From assembly GCA_039025235.1 (NCBI GenBank), contig JBCCOS010000006.1, positions 196,294 through 260,293 on the forward strand: a stretch of DNA of 64,000 nt. The letters run 5' to 3'. A program made the position numbers and the translations under genes. This DNA is from MED-G105 sp039025235. GTDB taxonomy: Bacteria; Pseudomonadota; Alphaproteobacteria; Caulobacterales; Parvularculaceae. The notes under the pieces are model-generated. The model was not told the DNA's origin. It made no database searches and worked only from the letters and a program-made list of their open reading frames with translations. Below, one piece after another: positions 52,786 to 61,253 of the stretch (within the stretch, counting starts at the first letter, position 1; each line of letters begins with the position of its first letter).

Positions 52786-53463
52786 TCAGTGTTCTACTGG
52801 GTCTTCGATATAACTTTTTATATCGGTGAATACGCTGAAAAACATCTCGCGGGTCAATCGTCCAGTATTCGTGTTGTATCTTGAGCAGTGATAACTATCG
52901 AAAAGCACGGCTTTGCTCTTGGGAAGGGCATGTTTTGCGCCATGCGCGAACTTATACTGCGAAAGTTTGCCACTAAATGCCCGAATAACCGCGTCATGAG
53001 CGATTTTGCCGAGCGCTAAAATAACTTTTAAATGATCGAGAGATTGAATCCGCGAAACCAGGAATGGACGACAGTTGTTTGCTTCAGGTCCCGTCGGCTT
53101 GTTTTGAGGGGGAACGCAGCGAACAGCATTTGTAATCATCGCATTCACCAGAGATAAACCATCATCGGCGCGACTAAGATAAGTCCCTTTTGAAAACTCA
53201 AATTGTGACAATGTCTCGTATAAAAGATCACCGGCATAATCTCCGGTGAAAGGTCGCCCGGTTTTATTGGCGCCTTGAAGGCCTGGGGCAAGCCCAACAA
53301 TTAGAAACTGAGCGTCGTTGTTCCCGAATGACGGAACGGGTGCGTTGAACCAGTCGGGATGCTGATCAGCGTTGCTATCGCGAAAATCTACCAGCCTGGG
53401 GCAGAGACGACAATCAGTGGGAGGTTCCGGCGGGAACGCTCCGGACGGGCCGAGCCCTACCAC
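52786..53463 (-). CDS. uracil-DNA glycosylase, family 5 (UdgB-like), iron-sulfur type
   Basis: Removes uracil and other deaminated bases from DNA. The active-site segment GLAPGLQGANKTGRPFTGD (57-75) matches the UDGb/family 5 pattern, and the later motif SYHCSRYNTNTGRLT corresponds to the family's HPSxxNxxTGRLT loop, with cysteine where proline is common. Four cysteines, C18 and C21 (CRLCPR), C116 (VRCVPP) and C131 (NNCRPF), are placed to bind a [4Fe-4S] cluster. Start is GTG 53463, overlapping the TAG stop of the NYN gene by one base, so the two are translationally coupled. Confidence 0.9.
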   Translation of the reverse strand: MVGLGPSGAFPPEPPTDCRLCPRLVDFRDSNADQHPDWFNAPVPSFGNNDAQFLIVGLAPGLQGANKTGRPFTGDYAGDLLYETLSQFEFSKGTYLSRADDGLSLVNAMITNAVRCVPPQNKPTGPEANNCRPFLVSRIQSLDHLKVILALGKIAHDAVIRAFSGKLSQYKFAHGAKHALPKSKAVLFDSYHCSRYNTNTGRLTREMFFSVFTDIKSYIEDPVEH

Positions 53464-54104
53464 TAATAGTCTTCCTCCTCAAATTCATATTCTTCTTCGA
53501 ATTCACCAATGGCGGGTTCATCAGAATCTGACATTGCCTTTGTTTTCACTGGTGTGCTGCCCGCCCGTCCAATTTCTTTTTGAAGGTCAGCCAAATCAAA
53601 AAATGCGTCTGCCTGTCGACGCAGCTCGTCACTTGCCATAGGGGGCTGCGACTTAATTGTTGAAATGGCAGTAACGCGAGCGCCAGCCAGTTGAGCTGCC
53701 TCCATCGCACGCCGAAAATCACCGTTTCCACTAAAAAGTATAATGTGATCAAGCTTCGGTGCGAGAACGATCATGTCTGTAGCGAGTTCTACGTCAATGG
53801 AGCCGCGAAACCGTTTTCGTCCTTGCGGGTCAAGATATTCACGGGCAATTTTAGTTACCATTGAATACCCGTTATAATCCAACCAATCGACCAACGGGCG
53901 CAGGGGGGAATAGTCTTGATCTTTATCTTCTTGCATCGCTGTGTAGTAGAATGCGCGAACAAGTTGACTATTGTTGCGTGCCTTGTTCAACAGGTTCTTA
54001 TAATCCATATCGAACCCGAGGCTACGGGCGGCTTTGTAGAGATTAGCACCGTCAATAAAAATAGCAGTCTTTTCCGATGACCGCATTCCCAAAAATTGAG
54101 ACAT
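53463..54104 (-). CDS. NYN-domain (LabA/DUF88) putative nuclease
   Basis: PIN-like NYN-domain protein, family expected to be a metal-dependent RNase. The conserved acidic residues are in place: D18 in AIFIDGANLY, D104 and D110 in SIDVELATDM, and D129 in LFSGNGDFRRAME. A C-terminal tail of about 35 residues is very acidic (GEFEEEYEFEEEDY). Length 213 aa is usual for alphaproteobacterial LabA-like proteins. It is divergent from folK and heads the operon with the uracil-DNA glycosylase. RNA target unknown. Confidence 0.88.
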   Translation of the reverse strand: MSQFLGMRSSEKTAIFIDGANLYKAARSLGFDMDYKNLLNKARNNSQLVRAFYYTAMQEDKDQDYSPLRPLVDWLDYNGYSMVTKIAREYLDPQGRKRFRGSIDVELATDMIVLAPKLDHIILFSGNGDFRRAMEAAQLAGARVTAISTIKSQPPMASDELRRQADAFFDLADLQKEIGRAGSTPVKTKAMSDSDEPAIGEFEEEYEFEEEDY

Positions 54105-54183
54105 CTGTCTCTCCTAATTACATAAATTATTTCAATGGAATGCCTCGCCCGATAGTCAAACCATATAATAGTCTTATACGCAC

Positions 54184-54702
54184 ATGATTCTGGTTGGTAT
54201 CGGTTCAAACCTGCCATTTTGTCGCGCCAACAAGGAAATGGTGGTCGCGCGAGCAATTTCTACTCTTGATCGACTATTTGGTGTATCCGCGTCCTCCAGC
54301 CTTTATGAAAGTCCGGCGTGGCCAAATCCAAGTGACCCGGACTATGTGAATGCTGTTGTGCGCCTAGAATCCGCGCCGGTTCCGGAGGAATTGCTAAAGT
54401 CATTGAACAAAATAGAAGCCGCCTTTGGGCGCCAAAGAACCACGCGAAATGCGCCGCGGTCCCTTGATCTGGATCTTTTAGCTTACAATTCGGAAATAAT
54501 TGAGAGTGAACGATTAACGTTGCCGCATAAACGTCTTCACGCGCGTTCGTTTGTGTTAATGCCGATCGCTGAAATAGCGCCATTTTGGAAACATCCAACG
54601 TTAAATAAATCGCCCGATGAGCTATTGAGCGATTTAGGACACTGTAAGATCCAGCGTATTATGCAAAAGAAATCGGACCGCTGGCTCAATTTGACGAAAT
54701 AG
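54184..54702 (+). CDS. folK: 6-hydroxymethyl-7,8-dihydropterin pyrophosphokinase
   Basis: Transfers pyrophosphate from ATP to hydroxymethyl-dihydropterin in folate synthesis. Starts MILVGIGSNLP, contains YESPAWPNPSDPDYVNAVV, the signature RNAPRSLDLDLLAY (about 97-110) with its metal-binding aspartates, and LPHKRLHARSFVLMPIAEIAP. Length 172 aa is normal. It precedes rpoZ by about 250 nt, a gap in which only a weak trace of a palindromic element (near 54750-54830) is visible. Confidence 0.94.
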   Translation: MILVGIGSNLPFCRANKEMVVARAISTLDRLFGVSASSSLYESPAWPNPSDPDYVNAVVRLESAPVPEELLKSLNKIEAAFGRQRTTRNAPRSLDLDLLAYNSEIIESERLTLPHKRLHARSFVLMPIAEIAPFWKHPTLNKSPDELLSDLGHCKIQRIMQKKSDRWLNLTK

Positions 54703-54955
54703 ACGCCGAATTTTGTGAGCTGACGTTACTTGAAATCAGGACATTTAAGTGTTTTCGCGCCAAGTGTTTACAATTGACCGCCAGCTTTGTTACTCGGCCA
54801 AACGGGTAAAATCAGAGAGTAAAAGTTGTCCAGCAGGTCTATTTGTGACGGAGTTGCTTTGGTGGCTTGAATTGTAAAAAGATGCTCTTTAATGGATAGG
54901 CGAGAAATATTAGAAATATATAGCTATAGATGTACGGGCTAAACGAGGAGAAACA

Positions 54956-55321
54956 ATGGCACGTGTTACTGTTGAAGATTGTGTGCAGAAAGTGCCAAAT
55001 CGGTTCAATCTTGTTTTGTTGGCTGCCCATCGTGCCCGTGTTTTGTCGTCTGGCGCACCAATGTTGGTGGATCGGGACAACGACAAAAATCCTGTTGTGG
55101 CTCTTCGTGAAATTGCCGATGAAGAACTTCAGCCCAGTGCCGTTCAAGAGGATTTAGTCGTTTCCCTACAGCGCCAATTCGATGTCGAAGAAGGCGAGGA
55201 CATCACCGAAGATGGGGAGCAGGCTGATGTGCCTGAATTCGATCAAACGGATCAGGAAAAGTACCTAGAAGCGATAAAAGCCGCTGGGATGACAACGCCT
55301 CAGTCGCTGCCGAAAAGCTAG
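54956..55321 (+). CDS. rpoZ: RNA polymerase omega subunit
   Basis: Small subunit that helps assemble beta-prime and, in many bacteria, forms part of ppGpp site 1. MARVTVEDCVQKVPNRFNLVLLAAHRAR is the diagnostic N-terminus, followed by PVVALREIADEE. The C-terminal 60 residues are acidic and weakly conserved, making it longer (121 aa) than E. coli omega, as is common in alphaproteobacteria. GAGGAG lies at the right distance before ATG. The next gene is the (p)ppGpp synthetase/hydrolase, a conserved neighbour relationship. Confidence 0.95.
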   Translation: MARVTVEDCVQKVPNRFNLVLLAAHRARVLSSGAPMLVDRDNDKNPVVALREIADEELQPSAVQEDLVVSLQRQFDVEEGEDITEDGEQADVPEFDQTDQEKYLEAIKAAGMTTPQSLPKS

Positions 55322-55561
55322 ATCGTCTTCTCAAATTAGTTCTGATCGTGAAATAGCGCTGTTGTTGCTAAACAGGGTTCAAACACCGACCTGTCCGTAA
55401 CTTTGCCCTTGTAGTTATGGGCAAGCAATCTCATTGTCAGTTGATGAAGGTTAGACCGTGACCTTTGACGGGCATGGGTTAGGTAAAAACGAAGCTTTTG
55501 AAAACCACGTCGGATCAAAAAACCTTCCTTGTTGTGTAAAACTGCTGATCAGAAGGAACGG

Positions 55562-58312
55562 ATGACTAAGGAACAGTCAAATGCGCAAAACGCGGTTGAA
55601 CCAGTTTCGAAAATTGCGCCGTCGCTTGGCGCGCGGTCAACGCAAGGTCATGCTAACGCGAGGCCGAAACCGGCAAAGGACGCGCGTCCGGTTGAGGACC
55701 CTGTCGCGTCGACGTCCGAAGTTGCGTCGCTAGAAATCGCTCAAAATAGCGAAATATCCAAGGGAACATCAGCGCTAGAGCGCTTCGCCGATAAGTGTAA
55801 TCGGTTATCGGCAAAAGAAGCGCGACAAATCAAAGACCTAGAGCCGCGTTCCGATTCCATCGGAACGCGAAAAGCTCTAGCAGATAAGGACGCAGAGCAA
55901 GTTGATATATCTTCAGAGCGTATTGTATCTGACCAAAACCAAAAGGCGGAAAAGCCTATCCGCGCTGTGACTCAAACGACAACGACGCGTTTAAGCTCTA
56001 AGGAAAGTAACGCGTCTCAGCCCAAACAGCCCGTTGGGTTCATTCGGCAAGTCGAGCTTATCGATCGGGTCCGTGAATATGATCCAGAGGTTGATGAGGA
56101 TCTTCTAAACAAGGCTTATGTGTTTTCAATGCGGGCACACGGCGGTCAAACGCGGAAGTCGGGCGATCCTTATTTTACGCATCCGTTGGCTGTTGCAGGT
56201 ATACTGACAGAGTTAAAAGCAGACCCCGCAACTGTTGCAACAGCATTGCTGCATGATGTCGTTGAGGATACCGATACAACGGTACAAGACATCGAGAAAG
56301 TGTTCGGTTCAGAGATTGCCACCTTGGTAGATGGTGTCACGAAACTCTCAAAAATTGAATTGCGGTCTGAAGCATCAAAGCAAGCGGAAAATTTTCGTAA
56401 GCTTGTTGTGGCGATGGCGGACGATGTTCGGGTCTTATTGGTCAAGCTTGCGGATCGCTTGCATAATATGCGGACGCTGCATTTTTTCGATGATCCTGAA
56501 AAACGACGCAGGATTGCCTTGGAAACGATGGAAATCTATGCGCCACTTGCAGGGCGTATTGGAGTCCAACGGTTTCGTGAAGAACTGGAAGAAATATCCT
56601 TTCGCGTGCTGAATCCCGAGGCCGCTGAAATGATTAGTACACGCCTCGACGCGCTTCAAAGAACTGTCGTGCACTCAATTGTAGGCCTTGCGCAAACACT
56701 TCGGCAAAAACTTGAAGATGCTGAAATTAATGCTGAAGTCCACAGCAGAGAAAAACGGCCTTTCTCAATTTGGCGTAAGATGTCGACCAAAAATGTTTCC
56801 TTTGACGAATTGGCCGACATCTATGCATTTCGAATTATCGTTGAGACGGTTGAGGATTGCTACCGTGCGCTCGGGGTAATTCATACGACTTGGCGCATGA
56901 TACCGTCGGAGTTTGATGACTATATTTCCGCATCAAAACCAAATAATTATCGTTCGATACATACCGCAGTGATTGGGCCTCCTTTGTCGGACGAACAAGA
57001 AACGTCGACACAATCGAAAAACAAAGGAAAGGCGAAACCTCAAAGTGTTTCAGCTGACCCAGAAGGGGGGCGTCAGCGTATCGAAATCCAAATCCGTACC
57101 CGGGAGATGCATGAAAGTGCTGAGCGCGGCGTGGCGGCACACTGGCGCTATAAAGACACTACGACAGCGCAATCTGAAAGCGTCGATGGTCGCCGGAGTG
57201 TCGAAATCGTTTCCCCAGACAATTTTGACCCCTATGAAACACCTCGTCGCTTAGTTGAGATGTTTCAACACGGGGATGATCTCAATGAAGCCCTTCAGTA
57301 TGCGAAGCTTGAGTTGTTTCAAGATCAGGTATTTTGTTTGTCGCCAAAAGGCCGTGTGATTGCCTTGCCACGTGGGGCGACAGGGTTGGATTTCGCTTAT
57401 GCTGTGCATACTGATATTGGTGACACATGTATTGGTGTTAAAGTAAATGGTATCTCACGACCACTTCGAACGCCATTGAATAACGGTGATGTGGTGCTTG
57501 TTTTGAGGTCCGATAACGCGCCACCCCCACCTGATTGGGAAACAATGGCCCTTACGGGTCGGGCGCGTTCTGCGATCCGGCGTCGTATTAAAAGAATGAA
57601 GCATGAGGAACATATCACGCTGGGTCGCGCTGTTGCTGAGAATGTTTTTACAGGGGTTCAGCTGGAATTATCGTCCAAGGCGGTTCGCGGTGCTTTGAAA
57701 CGACTAGGCGAAGAGAGCGTTGACGCCGTCTTTGCACGGGTGGGGCGCGGCGATCTCGATGCAACGGACCTTGTTGAAGCGGTTTACCCTGGCGCCGCGC
57801 TGGAAACAGATGGGCAAATGAATGCCCCTCAACTGTTCGCACCGGCTCAGCCGCGACGCGCAATTGTTGGTTTACCTGTAAAATCTGTTGCTACGATGGG
57901 AACCTGTTGTACGCCTGTACCCGGCGAGCGCATCGTCGGAATCAAAGGACCCGACAACGCGGTCACAGTTCATACGATCTATTGCGATTATTTGGCAAAA
58001 ATCGATCCGCCGCAATCCGATTGGATCGACCTTAGTTGGCGGTCTGGTCCGGATATCCTGGCGGAATGTTCTGTCCGTGTGAGTATTCGAAACGAAGTGG
58101 GGGCATTAAGCGAAGTTGCGAGCATAATGGCTCGCTATAATGTGTCGATCGAAAATATTCGTTTCACAACAAGGGACCATGACTTTATAGAAATGGACGT
58201 TGATGTAATCATAAAAGACTCAAAGCAACTAGAGCAGATGTTAGCAGGCGTTAGAGCCTCCGCCTATGTTGTTGGTGCGGATCGCGCTGAAGGATATGCC
58301 CATGACGCCTGA
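55562..58312 (+). CDS. rsh: bifunctional-type (p)ppGpp synthetase/hydrolase with repeat-encoded N-terminal insert
   Basis: Rel/SpoT homologue controlling the stringent response. From ATG 55562 (AGAAGGA upstream) it has 916 residues: a disordered N-terminus of about 155, of which residues 72-106 are encoded by a palindromic element; the HD hydrolase domain with HDVVED at 231-236; the synthetase domain; TGS (VFCLSPKGRVIALPRGATGLDFAYAVH, split); and a C-terminal ACT domain (VRVSIRNEVGALSEVASIM). The synthetase carries EFDD (450-453) where bifunctional enzymes normally have RxKD, and a 30-residue hydrophilic insert (474-503) before RIEIQIRTREMHE. GTG 55967 is a possible later start that would omit the insert. 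Confidence 0.93.
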   Translation: MTKEQSNAQNAVEPVSKIAPSLGARSTQGHANARPKPAKDARPVEDPVASTSEVASLEIAQNSEISKGTSALERFADKCNRLSAKEARQIKDLEPRSDSIGTRKALADKDAEQVDISSERIVSDQNQKAEKPIRAVTQTTTTRLSSKESNASQPKQPVGFIRQVELIDRVREYDPEVDEDLLNKAYVFSMRAHGGQTRKSGDPYFTHPLAVAGILTELKADPATVATALLHDVVEDTDTTVQDIEKVFGSEIATLVDGVTKLSKIELRSEASKQAENFRKLVVAMADDVRVLLVKLADRLHNMRTLHFFDDPEKRRRIALETMEIYAPLAGRIGVQRFREELEEISFRVLNPEAAEMISTRLDALQRTVVHSIVGLAQTLRQKLEDAEINAEVHSREKRPFSIWRKMSTKNVSFDELADIYAFRIIVETVEDCYRALGVIHTTWRMIPSEFDDYISASKPNNYRSIHTAVIGPPLSDEQETSTQSKNKGKAKPQSVSADPEGGRQRIEIQIRTREMHESAERGVAAHWRYKDTTTAQSESVDGRRSVEIVSPDNFDPYETPRRLVEMFQHGDDLNEALQYAKLELFQDQVFCLSPKGRVIALPRGATGLDFAYAVHTDIGDTCIGVKVNGISRPLRTPLNNGDVVLVLRSDNAPPPPDWETMALTGRARSAIRRRIKRMKHEEHITLGRAVAENVFTGVQLELSSKAVRGALKRLGEESVDAVFARVGRGDLDATDLVEAVYPGAALETDGQMNAPQLFAPAQPRRAIVGLPVKSVATMGTCCTPVPGERIVGIKGPDNAVTVHTIYCDYLAKIDPPQSDWIDLSWRSGPDILAECSVRVSIRNEVGALSEVASIMARYNVSIENIRFTTRDHDFIEMDVDVIIKDSKQLEQMLAGVRASAYVVGADRAEGYAHDA
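55775..55879 (+). repeat. A-type palindromic element inside the rsh coding sequence
   Basis: A 105-nt copy with ends CTAGAGC and GCTCTA. Hairpin 1 pairs GCGCTTCGCCGATAA with TTATCGGCAAAAGAAGCGC around AAGTGTAATCGGTT, linker CAAATCAAAGACCTA, hairpin 2 pairs GCGTTCCGAT with ATCGGAACGC. It is 35 codons in frame, with no stop, beginning LERFADKC and containing PRSDSIGTR. Relative to the TonB-receptor copy only about six of 35 residues differ. Confidence 0.93.
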
Positions 58313-58901
58313 TATGGTGCTAAAAGAGTTTGAGGAAGCGGGGGCGTTGTTGACGGGGCACTTTGTTCTTTCATCCGGTTTGCATAGCGATACCTACCTC
58401 AATAAATCAATTGTTTCGATGTACCCAGAGCGAACTGCGCGTTTATGCGCAGCCTTAGCGAACAGTGCCCGGCAAGCCTTTGGCCGTGAAATTGACTATG
58501 TTGTTTCCCCAGCCATGGGGGCTATAATTTATGGGTATGAAACGGCGAGGCATCTTGAGGTGCCGTTTATTTTTGTCGAACGCGTTGATGGTGTATTTCA
58601 GTTCCGTCGCGGCTTTCAGCTTCCAAGCGGCGCATCCGTCGTGGTCGTAGAAGATATCGTTTCAACAGGTCTCTCGGCCCGTGAGTGTCTTGCATGCGTT
58701 TCGGAAGCAGGCGGGAATGTTGTTGGATTGGCTTGCCTTATTGATCGCTCCAATGGTCGCGCGGCGGAAGACGATGGCTTTGGTGTTCCGTTCATGGCTC
58801 TCGCGACGATGGATGTAAAAGCATATGAACCGGATAGTCTTCCCCCAGAGCTTCAATCAATACCTGCGATCAAGCCAGGCAGTCGCGGTGTGAGTCAATA
58901 G
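58302..58901 (+). CDS. pyrE: orotate phosphoribosyltransferase
   Basis: Adds phosphoribose from PRPP to orotate in pyrimidine synthesis. The PRPP-binding motif is VVVVEDIVSTGLSA; GHFVLSSGLHSDTYLNK near the N-terminus and SPAMGAIIYGYETA in the middle are typical of the alphaproteobacterial branch. ATG 58302 with GAAGGA upstream overlaps the rsh stop codon by 11 nt, suggesting translational coupling; ATG 58296 is an alternative. The stop codon lies in a perfect inverted repeat (58891-58926). Confidence 0.94.
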   Translation: MTPDMVLKEFEEAGALLTGHFVLSSGLHSDTYLNKSIVSMYPERTARLCAALANSARQAFGREIDYVVSPAMGAIIYGYETARHLEVPFIFVERVDGVFQFRRGFQLPSGASVVVVEDIVSTGLSARECLACVSEAGGNVVGLACLIDRSNGRAAEDDGFGVPFMALATMDVKAYEPDSLPPELQSIPAIKPGSRGVSQ

Positions 58902-58926
58902 TCGATATAAAGGACCTATTGACTCA
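58891..58926. terminator. perfect inverted repeat over the pyrE stop codon
   Basis: TGAGTCAATAG (58891-58901) pairs with CTATTGACTCA (58916-58926), 11 bp, loop 14 nt. The left arm contains the pyrE stop TAG. No T-run follows, so it may be a stabilising or factor-dependent 3' structure, or a protein-binding palindrome upstream of pdxJ. Confidence 0.4.
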
Positions 58927-59005
58927 TAAAAGACGTGAAACGGATCGTCATTAGATGTTTCTATTAAATTTCTATACGGATAAATATTAATTCAGGTTTT
59001 GTCTT

Positions 59006-59767
59006 ATGGTAGAAAATGCGAGTCTTCGCCTCGGTGTGAATATCGATCATGTTGCGACACTCCGTAACGCGCGTGGAGGCCTTTTGCCCGATCCCGTTCG
59101 TGCAGCAAACTTAGCGTTAAGCGCTGGTGCCGATGGGATAACAGCGCATTTGCGCGAGGATCGGCGTCATATTCGTGACGATGATATGCGCGCACTAAAG
59201 GACGCCATCGATGCGCCATTAAATTTTGAAATGGCGGCAACGGCCGAGATGCATAAAATCGTCGGCGAGGTGCGGCCGCACGCGTGTTGTCTCGTGCCCG
59301 AGAATAGAAACGAGCGGACGACAGAAGGCGGTCTTGATGTTGTTGGTCAATTCGCCTTTTTGAAACCGTTTGTTGCCGACTTAACGGCCCTCGGCGCACG
59401 CGTTTCGTTGTTTATCGATCCAGTGATCGAGCAGATAGATGCCGCAATTGAGACCGGGGCGCCAGTCATCGAGCTGCATACGGGCACTTATTATGAGGCA
59501 TGCGCCGCAACACGGCCAGATTCAATTAAGGCCACGTTGAATGAAATTCGTGAAGGTGCGCAGCATGCCGCAAAGAGTGGTTTGGAGGTGCATGCAGGTC
59601 ACGGTCTGACCTTTCAAAATGTGCAGCCCATCGCAGCCATTCCAGAAATTGTCGAATTGAATATCGGGCATTTTTTGATTGGTGAGGCCGTATTCATGGG
59701 GCTTCCTGAGGCGGTCAAGGAAATGAAACGTCTGATGTCTGATGCTCGAACCGGCAGCTTATATTGA
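59006..59767 (+). CDS. pdxJ: pyridoxine 5'-phosphate synthase
   Basis: Final ring-closing step of DXP-dependent vitamin B6 synthesis. TIM barrel with LGVNIDHVATLRNARGG, DGITAHLREDRRHI, FEMAATAEM, VPENRNERTTEGGLDV and VHAGHGLTFQNV, all characteristic, and ELNIGHFLIGEAVF at the end. Length 253 aa is normal. First gene of the pdxJ-acpS-lepB-rnc-era-recO series. Confidence 0.97.
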   Translation: MVENASLRLGVNIDHVATLRNARGGLLPDPVRAANLALSAGADGITAHLREDRRHIRDDDMRALKDAIDAPLNFEMAATAEMHKIVGEVRPHACCLVPENRNERTTEGGLDVVGQFAFLKPFVADLTALGARVSLFIDPVIEQIDAAIETGAPVIELHTGTYYEACAATRPDSIKATLNEIREGAQHAAKSGLEVHAGHGLTFQNVQPIAAIPEIVELNIGHFLIGEAVFMGLPEAVKEMKRLMSDARTGSLY

Positions 59768-59801
59768 GGTTTCTGAAAGGCTGGAAGAGGGCGGGCAATC
59801 C

Positions 59802-60197
59802 ATGATTATTGGCATTGGCAATGATCTTATCGACATTCGGCGCATCGAGAAAACCTTAAGCCGCCACGGGGATCGTTTCACCCATCGGTTGTTTACACCA
59901 TTAGAACGCGCCAAATCAGACGCGCGGCATAATCGAGCGGCGTCCTATGCAAAAAGGTTTGCCGCAAAAGAGGCTTGCTCTAAGGCCCTGGGCACAGGGC
60001 TATCGCGTGGTGTGTTCTGGAGGGATATGGGGGTCGTGAACTTGCCTAGTGGTCAACCCAGTATGAAATTGACAGGAGGGGCGTTAGAGCGCCTTAATGA
60101 AATTGTCCCAGACGACCGAATAGCCAAAATTCATCTCACGATTACAGATGATTATCCGCTGGCGCAGGCATTTGTGATAATAAGCGCCGACGGATAA
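59802..60197 (+). CDS. acpS: holo-[acyl-carrier-protein] synthase
   Basis: Transfers phosphopantetheine from CoA to acyl carrier protein. MIIGIGNDLIDIRRIEKTL with the Mg-binding aspartate, FAAKEACSKALGTG with the catalytic glutamate region, and the C-terminal HLTITDDYPLAQAFVI are typical. The frame extends upstream into pdxJ, but ATG 59802, preceded by GAGGGCGG, gives the canonical 131-residue protein starting 34 nt after pdxJ. Confidence 0.95.
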   Translation: MIIGIGNDLIDIRRIEKTLSRHGDRFTHRLFTPLERAKSDARHNRAASYAKRFAAKEACSKALGTGLSRGVFWRDMGVVNLPSGQPSMKLTGGALERLNEIVPDDRIAKIHLTITDDYPLAQAFVIISADG

Positions 60198-60380
60198 ATG
60201 GTGGTTGGGCGTATCAAATTCTGGTAATCAGCGTCGAAAAGATAATATGCTGTCATAAATTTTGTTGAGTATCCCTTGGAAAGAGTGAATTAAAGGTATG
60301 GTGGTGTTTCAACGACGAGCGTTTTTGGTGTTACTTGCCTTGCCTCGCGAGCATTCAACTGGGGCGAGGCCGATCCTGTA

Positions 60381-61199
60381 ATGCCAGACGAAAAAACAGA
60401 TCTTGGAACAAATTCAAACAAGCCTCCCATGGGACAGGACATTGCCGAAGTCTCAATGGTTGATGAGGCCGCAGATTTGGTTAAGACCGTGCTTTGGGCG
60501 GTGGCGATTGCTCTTGTTTTAAGAATTTTTATCTTCCAGCCATTCAACATTCCTTCTGGTTCGATGAAACCAAACCTTTTGGTCGGCGATTTTCTATTTG
60601 TCTCGAAGCCTTCTTACGGTTACTCGCGCGCGTCATTAGTCTGGCCGCTGACGCGGGTTAACGGGCTTGAGGGGCGTTTTTTAGGATCTGAGCCGGAACG
60701 GGGCGATGTGCTCGTGTTCAAAAACCGCAAGGATGGCAATAAGGATTATATCAAACGGCTGATCGGCATGCCGGGCGATGCGGTGCAAATGCGTGATGGT
60801 GTTTTACACATCAATGGTTCTCCGGTGCGCAAAGAATTTCTAAGGTACGAGACCGCGATTTGTGATGGGAGTCCGACCCAAAAAGTCCCCATCTTCCAAG
60901 AAACACTGCCAAATGGTGTGCAATACACAGTGCAGGAATGCTACGGCGACCGTGGTCATCTTGATAATACAAGCGTTTACCGCGTGCCCGCCGGTCGGTA
61001 TTTTATGATGGGCGATAATCGTGATCAAAGTCAGGATAGCCGGGTAACAAGCCAGGTTGGCTATGTGGCTTATGATGACATTGTTGGTCGGGCCGAACGG
61101 TTGTTCTTTTCTTTTGACGTGGAGAACACATCTTTTTGGCAGTTCTGGAAATGGCCCACATCTATTCGATATGGCCGTTTGCTTGATCCCATCGATTAG
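60381..61199 (+). CDS. lepB: signal peptidase I
   Basis: Inner-membrane serine protease that removes signal peptides. A cytoplasmic N-terminus is followed by one membrane helix (TVLWAVAIALVLRIFIF), then the catalytic serine S61 in NIPSGSMKPNL and general-base lysine K125 in KDYIKRLIGMPGD, and the conserved MMGDNRDQSQDSR box. Length 272 aa and a single N-terminal helix match alphaproteobacterial LepB. Upstream gap 60198-60380 holds no obvious structure. Confidence 0.96.
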   Translation: MPDEKTDLGTNSNKPPMGQDIAEVSMVDEAADLVKTVLWAVAIALVLRIFIFQPFNIPSGSMKPNLLVGDFLFVSKPSYGYSRASLVWPLTRVNGLEGRFLGSEPERGDVLVFKNRKDGNKDYIKRLIGMPGDAVQMRDGVLHINGSPVRKEFLRYETAICDGSPTQKVPIFQETLPNGVQYTVQECYGDRGHLDNTSVYRVPAGRYFMMGDNRDQSQDSRVTSQVGYVAYDDIVGRAERLFFSFDVENTSFWQFWKWPTSIRYGRLLDPID

Positions 61200-61253
61200 C
61201 TCCTTGAACTTCAGTATACTAATTTACGCGCGAAGACCCTGAATAAGAAATGC

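Noticed and set aside
54740..54830. A possible further B-type element between folK and rpoZ
   Set aside because: Short matches (CCAAGTGTTTAC, GGGTAAAATCAGAGA) are present, but neither hairpin can be paired convincingly; at best an eroded remnant.
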